DNA from: Plectrocnemia conspersa
Taxonomy: Eukaryota; Arthropoda; Insecta; Trichoptera; Polycentropodidae
Length of the DNA: 64,000 bases
Direction of reading: 5' to 3'
NCBI GenBank assembly: GCA_009617715.1
Contig: VTFK01000090.1
Location: 62,001-126,000 of the forward strand
Shown: positions 49,301 through 61,000 of the stretch, piece after piece
How positions within the stretch are numbered: position 1 is the first letter of the stretch
Layout: the number at the start of each line of letters is the position of its first letter
The notes under the pieces: model-generated
What the model saw: only the letters and a program-made list of their open reading frames with translations
What the model was told of the DNA's origin: nothing
Databases searched by the model: none
Program-made: the position numbers and the translations under genes

Positions 49301-50429
49301 AAGAAATCGGATGTCGCATAGACAAATAAGAATATATTTTGACATCGTTACATGGCTCTCGGGGGTTTTAAATGCCGTCAAAGCCTTTGGCGTCATGTCA
49401 GTGGATTAAAACTGGAATTGGATTAAAACCGCCGGCATTGTTTGATATACATATTAGAAAATCTTCGACTAACCGTCGAGGAAGATGTAAAAAATTAGAC
49501 ATTGCCCACGCACCGTCGCTTTTTTTATCTCACCAGAGAATAAACTCCCATAATAATTATAATAATTATGTCAGTGATTGATGACCATTAAGCATTGACA
49601 TATTTATTTTACTCGGAGTGATAACTAGAATAATTTGATTAATTATTAATTAAATACAAAAAAAAAAATACATTTTTTGTTGGCTCTAATTTGCTTTGAC
49701 TTTTGAATAAATTTTAGACAACTTTCAATATGTACAATATACTTATCAGTTGTCTTGTATGTTAAGTAGTGATTATTTGAAACAACTAACCCACTTGCGA
49801 ATTTATTAAATTTAAATATTAATATCGATTATATTAGGTGAAAAATAGCTATCTATAATTCCTAATTTTATAAGAATAAGATGAACTTAATGGTTCACTA
49901 AAACTATTCAATATCTTAAATTTTATTCGTATATTTTATTTTAAAAAGTTTTTCATGATAACTTGTTGCTTAAAATTTCAGATTATTATATAATAAAGTT
50001 ATTTTGATAAATTTTAAGTAAGTGCTTCAACTGCAATCATATATAAAACATACATTAAGTGCGTCAACTGCACTCAAGGTATGTTTTGTTTATAATTTTT
50101 CGGTAATCCATAGAATCTAGGAATTCTGAAAGAGGTTTCACGTGAAAATAATTCGTGTATGATTTCATATGAAAATGTTATTTTTTAATCGCGAATATAT
50201 AATTTTCATATTCATATTTAACGGCTGGTAAAATAACTATACTTTCGTTATTTTTTAATTTTAATGTTTTGAATAATTCCTTTTTTGTGGAATTTGGATT
50301 TGCAGTTATAAAAATTTTGCTAACGTCTTATCGAATAGTAATTGAGCTCACATATGCCTGCTTCTCCGTTATTATTGAAACAAAGCAATTTTAACCTCTA
50401 AACGTAGAAATGAAAGCAAAAGTTTAAAA
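46376..50429. other. AT-rich gene desert with two complex islands
   Basis: No gene recognised. Complex, less AT-rich islands occur at about 47400-47640 and 49330-49590, like those elsewhere in the right half of the window. The short plus ORFs at 47224-47409 and 49372-49581 have no recognisable domain or signal. Confidence 0.4.
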
Positions 50430-51310
50430 TTCTTACAACTTTCTATAAAAAAATTAAATTATCAGATAAAGATATTTTGGTTGGATTTTACGTAAATTTA
50501 TTTTTACAAATATTCCAATACCAGAAGCAATTCAAATTTTAAAAGAAAACGAAACACTTCCTTAACATATTTTAGATCTAAAAAAAACATTGTTTTATTT
50601 CATTTACAATAAACAATTTTACAAACTAATTAAAGGAACACCTATAAGATCACCTTTGCCACCAATAATTGCAAACCTTAACATGGAAGATTTGGAAACC
50701 AGAACTTTAATTTTTTTTGAATTTATGCTAAATATTTGGCTCCGATACGTATACGACTCATTTGCAATATAGTCACATGGATTTGATAACTTAGAGTTTT
50801 TTCTAAATCTTTTAAATAATCAGTATGCTAAAAATAAGAAGGCACTATTAAAATTGAACATAACAAATTTTTATTTATTGAAAAAATAATGGAACTTTTG
50901 GACATACAAATTAAAAGAAAAAACACATACAAATCAATATTTAAATGCTAATTCTCACCATTATCCTTTAAAACTAATTTCTATAGCAGCCGTCTTTTGT
51001 ATAGAGCATTTAAACTTTCAGGTAATGAACATAAATTTAAGGAATTTAAAAAGTCAAGTAAAAGATTTACTCATATCCGTAATAAAAAGAAAGATGGAAT
51101 TAAAAAAATAAATTCTATTAAATGGAAAAGACAATATATGTAATGAATTAGAAGAAGTGTACCAAAATTCTGTGGCAATTGTGACAACATTTATATTGGT
51201 CAGATAAACAGTAGGATTTCAAAATCAACTTTGCCAAACTACTTTTAATAAAAATCACCATATGTTTTTTATACAACCAAAACTTAAGGTTAATTTAAAA
51301 ACTCAATTAT
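50430..51310 (+). mobile_element. Decayed Penelope-like retroelement (RT plus trace of GIY-YIG)
   Basis: Broken plus-strand frames follow the order of a Penelope-like polyprotein. FTNIPIPEAIQILKENETLP (about 50490-50560) is the conserved start of the palm. GTPIRSPLPPIIANLNMEDLE (50633-50695) matches G-T-P-M-G-S-P-L-S-P-x-x-A. RYVYDSFAI (50740-50770) is the catalytic YVDD region. Then come DIQIKRK with HYPLKTNFYSSRLLYRAFKL, and near 51175-51210 CGNCDNIYIGQ, matching the endonuclease start. The YVDD aspartate pair is damaged (YVYD), stops and frameshifts are frequent, and base composition has drifted to local AT richness. It is old and inactive. Confidence 0.78.
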
Positions 51311-52845
51311 ACGAAAAATAGAGAAGTAATTGAAATCTAAAATATTTTTTTTAATAACTAAAAGAGTCAATGCGAAAGCTATTTAAAATACTTGGTTACC
51401 AATCTAAATTAAAGCTTAATAAAATTCCCACAAATATAAATACATTTAAACCAAGCATTTTCATTGAAAAAATCTCAGGTATGAGCATTTTATACGATCG
51501 CGCCATCTCCGAGAGCTGCCATTAAATTTAATTAGCTATTCCTCATTTGGCAGTAGTACTCAAGTGCGCTTTCCTTTTCAGACTTACCAGTCACTCAAAA
51601 ATGGCTACAAGAATCCAAAGAAATGATATATAGGGAAATGTTTAATAGAAACGTCTGTCGGAATGCGTTCCTAAAACGCCTGAAGGAATCTTTACCGGTA
51701 AACTACAAACGAGATCGAAATCCAATGCATATGTATTATTTTTGACTAAGCCGCGATAAGCAGTACACATTATAATACAATTATTGTGTAATATACATTA
51801 TGGCATATGCGAAAGTTTTTTAACGTATATTATCTTTAAAGCGATCTGTTTTCAATTCAGGATTAACTTATTATCTTATTAGGCTTCGTAATCACCTCAC
51901 GTGTTAACCGGCGAATGAATCGTGTTGAAAAGTTAGAATTTAGATGTTTATCTAAATCGTAATATTTTTTGTATTTTTTTTATAAAAACGTATGTAAATA
52001 TATTTAGCCCAAGAAACGGATGCTTTTAACAAAAGTTTCTTAATTATGTTGCAATGTTTTTTAAAGTTTAGGATTTATCTATTTACACATATGATTGGGT
52101 TAAAATAATTATACGTGTTTAAGAATATACTATATATGATATAGTTAAATATGAATAATATTAGTGTTGGCTAGCAGGAATTTGTATACTAATTCCAGAA
52201 TATTATAAATGTTGTAATTAAATGACTAACTCGCGTGGTTTAGTTATTTTTAATGATCTTGGCTCATATGTAATGTCCAAAAGTCATATGACTTCAATAT
52301 TAGTAATTTGTAACTATTGATTATGATAAATATTAAATAATATATTACAAGCAAAAGCTTTAGTTTGGGATTAAATTGAAAATGCTTTAATTAATTTATA
52401 TGATTTTATAGCTTAAGAAATTTATTTTGTGTAAAAATATATTAGTAATAAGTACATTTAGTCATAGCTGCATAATAATATATTCTAACTATAAATGCAA
52501 AATCATACCTTAATTGAATTTTAAAATAAATTTCTATATTATAAATATATTTTATGGTGGTCTAAGCTTAATAACAGTAAACTACTTCGTTGATATTGCC
52601 TGCGAGTTATAATTGAATCAGAAAATATTATTTATAGCCGTCTCCCGAGAATCCATCATGTTTAGTCATTGTGGTCAACAGGTATGTTTATATGCGAAAA
52701 AAATAGTTATTCAACATTTCGCAACCGGCGTGGTAAAAATACGCCCCGAGGTTAAAAATTACGCCGATCGTTCAGTGCTTATGTGTGATTTATATCGAAC
52801 ATAATTAAGTTGGATAAGATTTGACAACCCATGTCAAAGGCCAAA
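51311..52845. other. Noncoding, with complex patches
   Basis: 51490-51740 and 52600-52840 are less AT-rich than their surroundings, without recognisable frames. The second lies just downstream (minus sense) of the candidate peptide gene and may include its 3' UTR. The ORF at 52613-52804 plus has no domain or signal. Confidence 0.4.
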
Positions 52846-53731
52846 CTATGCGTAAAGACCAATTTCTGATTTTTTGTCTAGGCAGTAACAACACACACCC
52901 GAGGAGTTAATTTTATCTTCGACATAGCACAACCCATTGTTATAAAGCCGACAATGTTGTTGATCAAACACCACAAGCCGATTATTTATATGGTGTACTG
53001 TAAAAATCCAAGCGTTAAAGTTATGCAACATCTAGTTTAAAATTGGGCGTGAAAATAGCTCGTGATAGTGAACGCCCAATGTATATATATGTATAATATA
53101 GTATATAAGAATAAAGTGCATTCGAATAATATGTAAATTAAAATATTTTAAGAAAAGGCCCTGTAGATGGACCATGTATAAAATCTTAAATAAATCTTGT
53201 CGAACAAGACTCTTGGATTTCAACATTTATTTTTGATCTTTCACAAAACGGTCTCTGATTGTAGGTGTTCTATCATTGTCGCTTTTGACACGCTTCATAT
53301 ATTATGAATAATTTAAATTCAACGAAAATCTAGTTTGCCTATATGTGATATTTATTAAAAAGACTCAACACGCGATTTGTTTTATTTATGGTCACTTCCA
53401 TTATGGCAGATATATGGGGTCAATAGATCAAATCAATCAAAACGCGAACACGAGTATTACAAATGTATTTTTTTGTTAGTATCAATACAAACAAACTCTA
53501 ACCTTAATTGTAACAAAAAATCGTACGTTATAATGTTGTTATTTTTTTATTATTATGATTTATTATCCTATTAGTAACGTTACAGTATTTTAAGTAACGA
53601 CTTATAAAATAATTATAATTCGAATTTTTCACAATTAAAGTACTGGGTGGAGCCGCTTGAATATTCATGAAGCTGATACCGAAGCAAATTACTGTGATTA
53701 CACAGATAAAAACCCATCTCACTAGATTCAT
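52846..53731 (-). CDS. Candidate small secreted cysteine-containing peptide (two exons)
   Basis: Exon 1 (53644-53731) encodes a strong signal peptide, MNLVRWVFICVITVICFGIS, followed by FMNIQAAPP, and ends at a GTACTT donor in phase 1. A matching phase-1 acceptor (TTTTTACAG) at 52998 opens exon 2 (52846-52997). Together they give 79 aa ending at TAG, including DQQHCRLYNNGLCYV and SGVCCYCLDKK with five cysteines. The layout (hydrophobic leader, short mature part, clustered cysteines) is that of a secreted peptide or small neuropeptide/toxin-like precursor, but I recognise no family. Five cysteines is odd for an all-disulfide fold, so a further exon may exist. Both exons sit in locally complex, higher-GC sequence. 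The joining of the two exons is an inference. Confidence 0.35.
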
Positions 53732-56700
53732 TAGGCCGTTAGGAGTGGCTCAATATTTTTTTATTGATTAGCAAATTCAAAAATTTTCCGATGGAATTGA
53801 TTAAGCAATGCACTTTAAAAGTAAATATGTTTTATAGATGTATATAAAAAAGTTGATTATGTATCCGATCACCGAGAGAGTTTCCATCCGGCGGATGTCA
53901 CACTTGTTGGTAGAAGCTAGTTTATTTATTTGCTTTTTTTTAATGTTTGCAGAGTGTTACCGGACGAGATCTTCATCACGATGTTAATTTTTGAGCATCA
54001 CGATGTTCATTATCGATGTGCAAAAATCAAAGAACCAGAAAATCAATTAGCGTGTCTGATTTTTACGAATGCCGGGTTTGACGCTTAGCAAGCGTCGATG
54101 TCTTTTGATGAACTATCACGATAACATTTGTATTAGTTTTTTTAATTTCTTATTTATATTATATTTTATTGATTTTAAATAATATACAATTATTTAATTA
54201 TTAAAAATATATAAAATTATATAAATTTCAATATATAATATACATAGGTGTACTCATATAAATACTACATAAGCCAAAATATTGTGGCATTCTATTTATA
54301 TATTATGTCTTTTTAATAAAATATATTTTTTACATATATATTTATTTAAAGCATATGTTTAATATTAGATAGATTATTATTTTTATTTAATTGCACTTGC
54401 AATACTTTTTCGTTTTCGTTCACCGAATAACCTCATCTCTACTTCTTAAATTTTATTTTAGATATTGCTCGGATAAAAAAACTTCCAAGATGCAAAACAA
54501 CTTTGCATTTCTTGAAATCGAATATCATACAGTAACTTTAAACATGTTCTAAAAAATAAATTTCATTAGAGTAGATTCTAATTTGAGTTTTGGGTAGTTA
54601 TATTTATGCAGCCTCATACAATAACCCTTTCACCTTACATTTGACTTTATGTACAACGTAATGAGCAAGCTATTCTTCTGCGCGTCTTCAACGCATAAAC
54701 ATAACACCAGGGGTCCCAACACCTCAAAAAAAGTCATCATAAAAACGATGTCAAGAACATTATGTTAAAATAAATTATTAAATTAAAATTATACTATACA
54801 GATAATGGTTGGAATAATGTCGGATCTTTTTGGTCTTACTATCCAGCCTTTATTATTTTTCTTAAAGCCACTTCTATAAACAGTAGGTATAAAAAATACT
54901 TTGAAGCTATCATTTAGTATATTCTGGTTTCTAGTCAAGAATAATATTTATTGTAATAAGTAAACCATTTAATTATATTTTAAGTAGTGTTGCATGACAA
55001 TTTATTTGTTTTGAACTTAATTATTTTGTAGTAAAATTACATGAAAAATATAATTCAATTTTTTAATGACACTAAAAAAATAATTATTTTTAATTAGACC
55101 AAATAGTGATATTTTTATAAATTTATAGTTATATTATCTATTCACAATTTATAAAAATGCTTCTTAATGATTTTTACTTATTCTTTTAATTCCATGCGGA
55201 GTTAATAATATTTATAAGATTTAAAGTATCATTCAAAATAAAATAAAATTTATCAGTAAAGTGTGACACATAATCGACGTTATTCTGGGTTTCTTGGCTA
55301 ATATTTTAAAACTATTTATTACGCCGAGACATTAAGAATAGATAGAAAATCTTTAAATGTCTTTTTCTTTACTTATTTACGACGTTATTTTGTGTTGACA
55401 GTTATTCTAAAATTATTTATTAATGCTAGACACAAAGAAAAAAGAAAAAAACCCACTTTTAATATCTTGATGATAAAAATTTTATTTAATGTGTTTTAAA
55501 TAAAGAACAATGTCTCTGGGCAAAGTTTATAAGCGCCTGATTATGAAAATCGTAAAATATTTATATATTTTAAGTTAGCTATAAACAATGCGACTGCAGA
55601 ATGTAATTGAAACACACAGATTCGATTATTTAAATTAGAATAGATAAATTAAACTGATTAAAATATTTTAGTTTTTTTATACAATGAAGAAGTATGCAAC
55701 ATTGTATAAGGTTTCCCATTATCATTACAAAGACTGTATTTAATTTTAAGTTCTTGATTACTATAGCACGTTTAAACTAGTCCCTAAGCACATTTATTGC
55801 TTTATACGTATTGTACATACACTATAAAGATTGCTTCTCTATGTTTTATTTTATTTTAAGAATTTGCGTTCTTACCTATCTAAAAAATAGAGCTATATAC
55901 TAAATCTATACATAAGAAAATTATATATCTTATAAATATAAGTAATACCACTGTCACGCCTCGTAATCACGCCTAACAAATTTTTAACCATTTGTCGATC
56001 ACAAATAGAAGTACATGTTTAAGGTCTTGTAACAAAACGCCCCAATCTGGTGTGTAGGCGGGGTACGAATTATTGGTATAATATATTTTTAGGTCGACAC
56101 ACTGCACGTTCTAGGCCTTAGTAAATCATTCGCTTAAATGACCATGCCCTAAACACAATATCATGAATGAATCGTTATACTCCACGGTATATATTTTGGT
56201 AAACAGCGTCAAGGTACTTAACAATGATTTTTAAGTACTTTTGAGTGGACCTATATTTGTTGACTTAATTTTAAAAAAATAATACTAAATCTCTCGATTT
56301 TTTTTGCTTAGTAATTATCACAAATAAATCAAATAAATAATTATAACTGAAGAGCGCCGTAGATATATCTTTATCTTGAATCAAGACCGGTATATGTTTT
56401 ACTGTATAAAACACGCGACTATCCACTCCTTATAGTTTAATAAAAAAATTCTATAAATCACAAAAAAGTACAGTGCATTCCTTATGTTCATTGAGTACGC
56501 CTGCGGAATATATAGTATTAAGCATTTGTGAAAGCTTCTTGTACTTATAAAAATGTTTTTATTTAAGTAAATATATATTAGAATACATTTTAATATTTAT
56601 TTATATAATTAAATATTGTTCCAAAGGTTCCGTTTCACTTTTGTAAATCTAGGACAAACTAAGGTAGGCCAGGTACCTTTCTAGTATTGAACACATAATT

Positions 56701-57559
56701 GCACCTCTTTACGTCACATGTGTAAGTTAATGGATATCTAAGATACGAAACTGTAATAATTAAGTATAATAAAAATAGTAATTTATTGCATTCATAAAAT
56801 ATTTAAATGATTGTATCGATTGATTGAATCCGTTTGCACAGTCACGTTTTTATTGTTGTTATCAAATATTTATTTATTTGAATTTTATGTTGTTGTTGAC
56901 CCCATAAACCACAACGGAATATTTGATAAGATAAGATACTTTTATGATTAGAGTTTTTATGGTTAATAAAACTGATATTTAAATCTAAACACAAAGAGAA
57001 CTAATTAAGAATTTTTATTACCGTCGGAATTTTAGAAAAGATTCTATAGTAAAACGCAAATAATAATCTGATTTAGTTTTCTGGTCTTATAGTTAATCTA
57101 AGCTGAAACTGAAGTTTATTTTTCTTAGAAAGAATAAATTAAACCTAATTTAAATAATCTTTTACTTATATTTTTATGGTATTGCTCCATGCAAATTGCG
57201 ATTTAATTCATTTAATATATTACAGAGTTTTATTGTGTCAATTAATTTTAATGTGTAATTTTCTTGTTATTTTGTATTTTCAGGTATATTTATTTTATAG
57301 ACTCCCCTTTTGATAATTTACCGTTTACATTTTATTTTCATGGTGTTTTAGTCTTGTTCTTGTAGTTCATGATTTATATAACACATACCAATGAAACCGA
57401 CGGTAAAGAAATTCTCCAAACTGCATAATAAAGTTTGGTTTAGAGTTATGAGTACAAAAAATATTTTCCTCTATTAATATAATTTTATAGATAACTTTAT
57501 AATTGTCCGTGATACAACATTAATCCTACAAATCCTATTATGTAATTGATTCAATTTTA
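53732..57559. other. AT-rich gene desert
   Basis: 53850-54120 is a complex patch upstream of the candidate peptide gene and may be its promoter. The rest is AT-rich with no recognised gene, RNA or element; 55960-56110 is slightly more complex. Confidence 0.45.
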
Positions 57560-58060
57560 CATTCACACCCCGAGGGACATAGCTACTAAGCTTCAGACCA
57601 CTATGTTCAAGGGTTTCAGGATAATTTTTATCAAAAACCTCAAGGTGACCTTAACAATGCCAATTGCGGAGGTGTCGCTTGATGAATTCGGGCCTCGGGG
57701 TACGTTTTATTAAGATCGCAAGTGTACGGGCCAGATTGTAATTGCAGATCTAGTGTGTCTAGGACACTCGGTGGCTGTGTCACCTGGGGCTACTCAATGG
57801 GTAGTTGGTACGCCATTGGCTCATTGTGCGGCCAATAATTAATGACCTTGCGCAATCGACTTGGTCATATCTCAGCCAATCGGCTGCCGATCCGATCCCG
57901 ACTCTATCACCAGACATTAACACTTGTCACCTGTTATCGAGGTGAGGTGAGTTAAAGAGAGAAAGATCTATTTCGACGGTCGATGTCGCTTTCGCTTGAC
58001 TAGGAGGTGGTGTGTGGCTTGGGTGCGAATTTGGGCGTCAAACTGGTCCACCATTTTTTA
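57560..58060. promoter_or_regulatory. Largest complex noncoding island of the right half
   Basis: About 500 bp of near-balanced base composition stand out sharply from the surrounding AT-rich DNA. There are repeated GGCCAAT/CCAAT-like strings (tgcggccaataatt, cagccaatcggc), an E-box-like CACCTG and a GAGGTGAGGTGAG repeat, but no open frame. It fits a promoter or enhancer, possibly of a gene outside this window. Confidence 0.5.
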
Positions 58061-61000
58061 TTTAAATATATTTCTTTACTTAGTTGAAAACTTTCTAAAA
58101 TTAATAAGCGTTATGAATTTTTTTCAGTAAAATGTACGTGGTCCGCTTTATTTTTTGTTATGTTTATTTATTTCTTATTATTCTATACTTCTTCAGTATA
58201 TATTTTCATAGTATACTAAAATATTTTTTTAAGCTCTGTCACAGTTAAATAAATACCCATTTTAAATTTTAAAATAAACATTCTATGTCCTCCTATGTTA
58301 ATGGAGAATATTTCAACCAGCATTTTAAATAAATCGATCTCTCATTTACAGAAAAGTAAAATATTATTTCAATATATTAATTACGACAGAGCATAATAAC
58401 TGAAAATTTAAAAACAATTCTCATATTGTACTATGAAAATGTGTACCAAGACATATTTTCTAACTCATGCTCTTTTTCAAAAAAGTTTGAGGAAGCAATA
58501 AATCACTAGGTGCTAATAAAATACAGCGAGGAGTCAGAAAATGATGTATTATTATAATCAATTCTTTCCGATTTCGAACATCTGTTCAGAAAATATTTTA
58601 CTACAGTAATCACAGAAAAAAGGATAAACATAAACGAAGCCTTATTTAAAACCTGTGATGCACTAATTTTACGGTGCTTATAACTGGTTGCAACCGCAAC
58701 CATAAATTTAAAGAACCATATAAATTACTCAGCCCAAAATGAAACGCTAAAAAATAAGACTTATTAGCGTATGCGAAAACAATATAAAAAATCTACTCGT
58801 TGCATATATGTACGTAGTTCCAATAGAGATGTAACTAAATACATATATTTAGACGGGCTAAGACCACACACTAAATATAAAATGCCGGATTGAAAAATCC
58901 TTGACAACATTAATCTGAATAGAGAAGTATATTTGAAGGCACGACTTGCGCTTGCTTTTAAGTATGTAAACATTTAATATATTTTAGTAGTAAAAACACA
59001 AAATAAATAAGGGAAAACGTAAAATCCTTTATTCACCAAACATAAATAAAAAATACATAAATTAATTATTTAAATAAACAGCAATAGCTTAGGTCGCTGA
59101 CTATAGACTTTAAAGAACTACATAGGTTCAAATATTTTGTGGGCCTTGGTGTTTTTCTATTTTTATCATGTCTGGGAAAGCAAAATTTGTGTTCAATATA
59201 TAATTTTAATACCGATCGGTCAACACTAATTAAGCTTTTTTATAATCTTACAGATAAATATCGCGATGAATAAATAAAATTGAGCTATATCGTACATATT
59301 AAGTATTGAAAATTATCTAGTAATTATCTGATAGAGAATATCAATTCAAATATCAAAAAATATATATTAACCTTAAGACTATATAATAATGAGAATGGTA
59401 AGATGTTACGTGTTCTGTGTCCTTTTTTACTAGTGATTGAGCAACCGATGTAAATAACCCCAAAATGGACATTTCTGGGTCAGAATAAAAACAGAAATGA
59501 AGCATGTATTGAATTTGTCAAAAAAAACAGATCTGATATCTTTTTAGATGTTAAGACTGCAGAGACTTTTTAAAAATGTGCACGACGAGAAAACAATAAG
59601 TCAATGCCTTTGCAACAGCGTATTTTTATCATATTTTAATTTTATCACCATGCCCCCCAAATTGATTTAAATTTAAATTAATATGCCAAAGCTTAAAAAA
59701 AAAAAAACATTCAACCTCATTCTTTCTTTTTTGATTGATTTATTTAAATTAATATGCCAGAAATTTGTCTATAAGCTTCTGAAATGTGGATCTATCTCTA
59801 TATCTGTGTCAGTTTGATAAGCAAGTAAAAGATTGTGATGAAAAATTTTTAAAAATATTATTTTTGATTATATTTTTAACAAAAAGATATTTTTTTTGTA
59901 ATAATATTAATAATATGTTTAAAATAGATAGATCTTAATGTAGGATAATTTACAAATGCTATTTTGTCAGTGATTTTTTTAGATTTGTTCCATCGAAGCT
60001 GTTTGTTAAAGTTTTCTAAGTTATGTTATTCTGATAGGTAAATAAATATATAATTAACCCATGACTATTTGCCAAAGTGCATTAAAAAATTGTATTTCAA
60101 GTGAATATTATATATAATATATTGAATATTTATATACAAAGCATTAGGTTTGACGGAAATATAGAATAATATACAATTGCTATTGTAATATTATTAAAAA
60201 TAGTAACGACAAATTTTGGTTCAAACTATGAATAGAATACATAAAAAATATTGAGAATTAATACAAAAATATTGACATATAAAATCGTATAAAACTAAGA
60301 TAATGCTAATAATGTGAAAATAGATAAGAATGTTTTAACCCTTATTTTATTTATAACCAATCAACATATTTAATACAGCGACTTATTTGCGATAATTAAA
60401 TAGAAAACTTTTAAAGTGCAATTTTTAATATTTGTTAATTGTATTTGCAATGGTAAAATCAGTACACGTCAAACTGTAGTCACATAGCAAGAAAATAATA
60501 AAATGTTTTTAAAAAATGGTTGGAAGTCACTAATCTACTATGAACAGATCAAACCCATTTCAAAGCCAAATATTAACGGCAAATCTTCAAAATACCTTTG
60601 AAGATTTGTTAAAAAGCATAAATTTATGCACACGATATACTTCTTATGAAATGGACGCATCAACTGAAATTTAAGTTATAATAAATACTTGCCGTAATTT
60701 TATATTTCGGATTTCGCCATTTTGAAAATATAACCGAGCTTGCTAGCATTGATTAAAAGAAAAAAAAAGAAGGAAAGCAAAGAAGATGAAAAAAATATTC
60801 GATATTTAGATAGTATTTCTCTATATGATATATTATACATACATATATAACCTATTTTCTTACTGTAAATATGATTCAGTTTACAGTGCATTAACTATGA
60901 TTAGTTATAGAAATTAGGAGTAATGAATGTAAACATATTTAATCTTTAATGTTTTTTAGGTTTAAATTACAGTTCATATACTTATTCACATATTCGTAAC

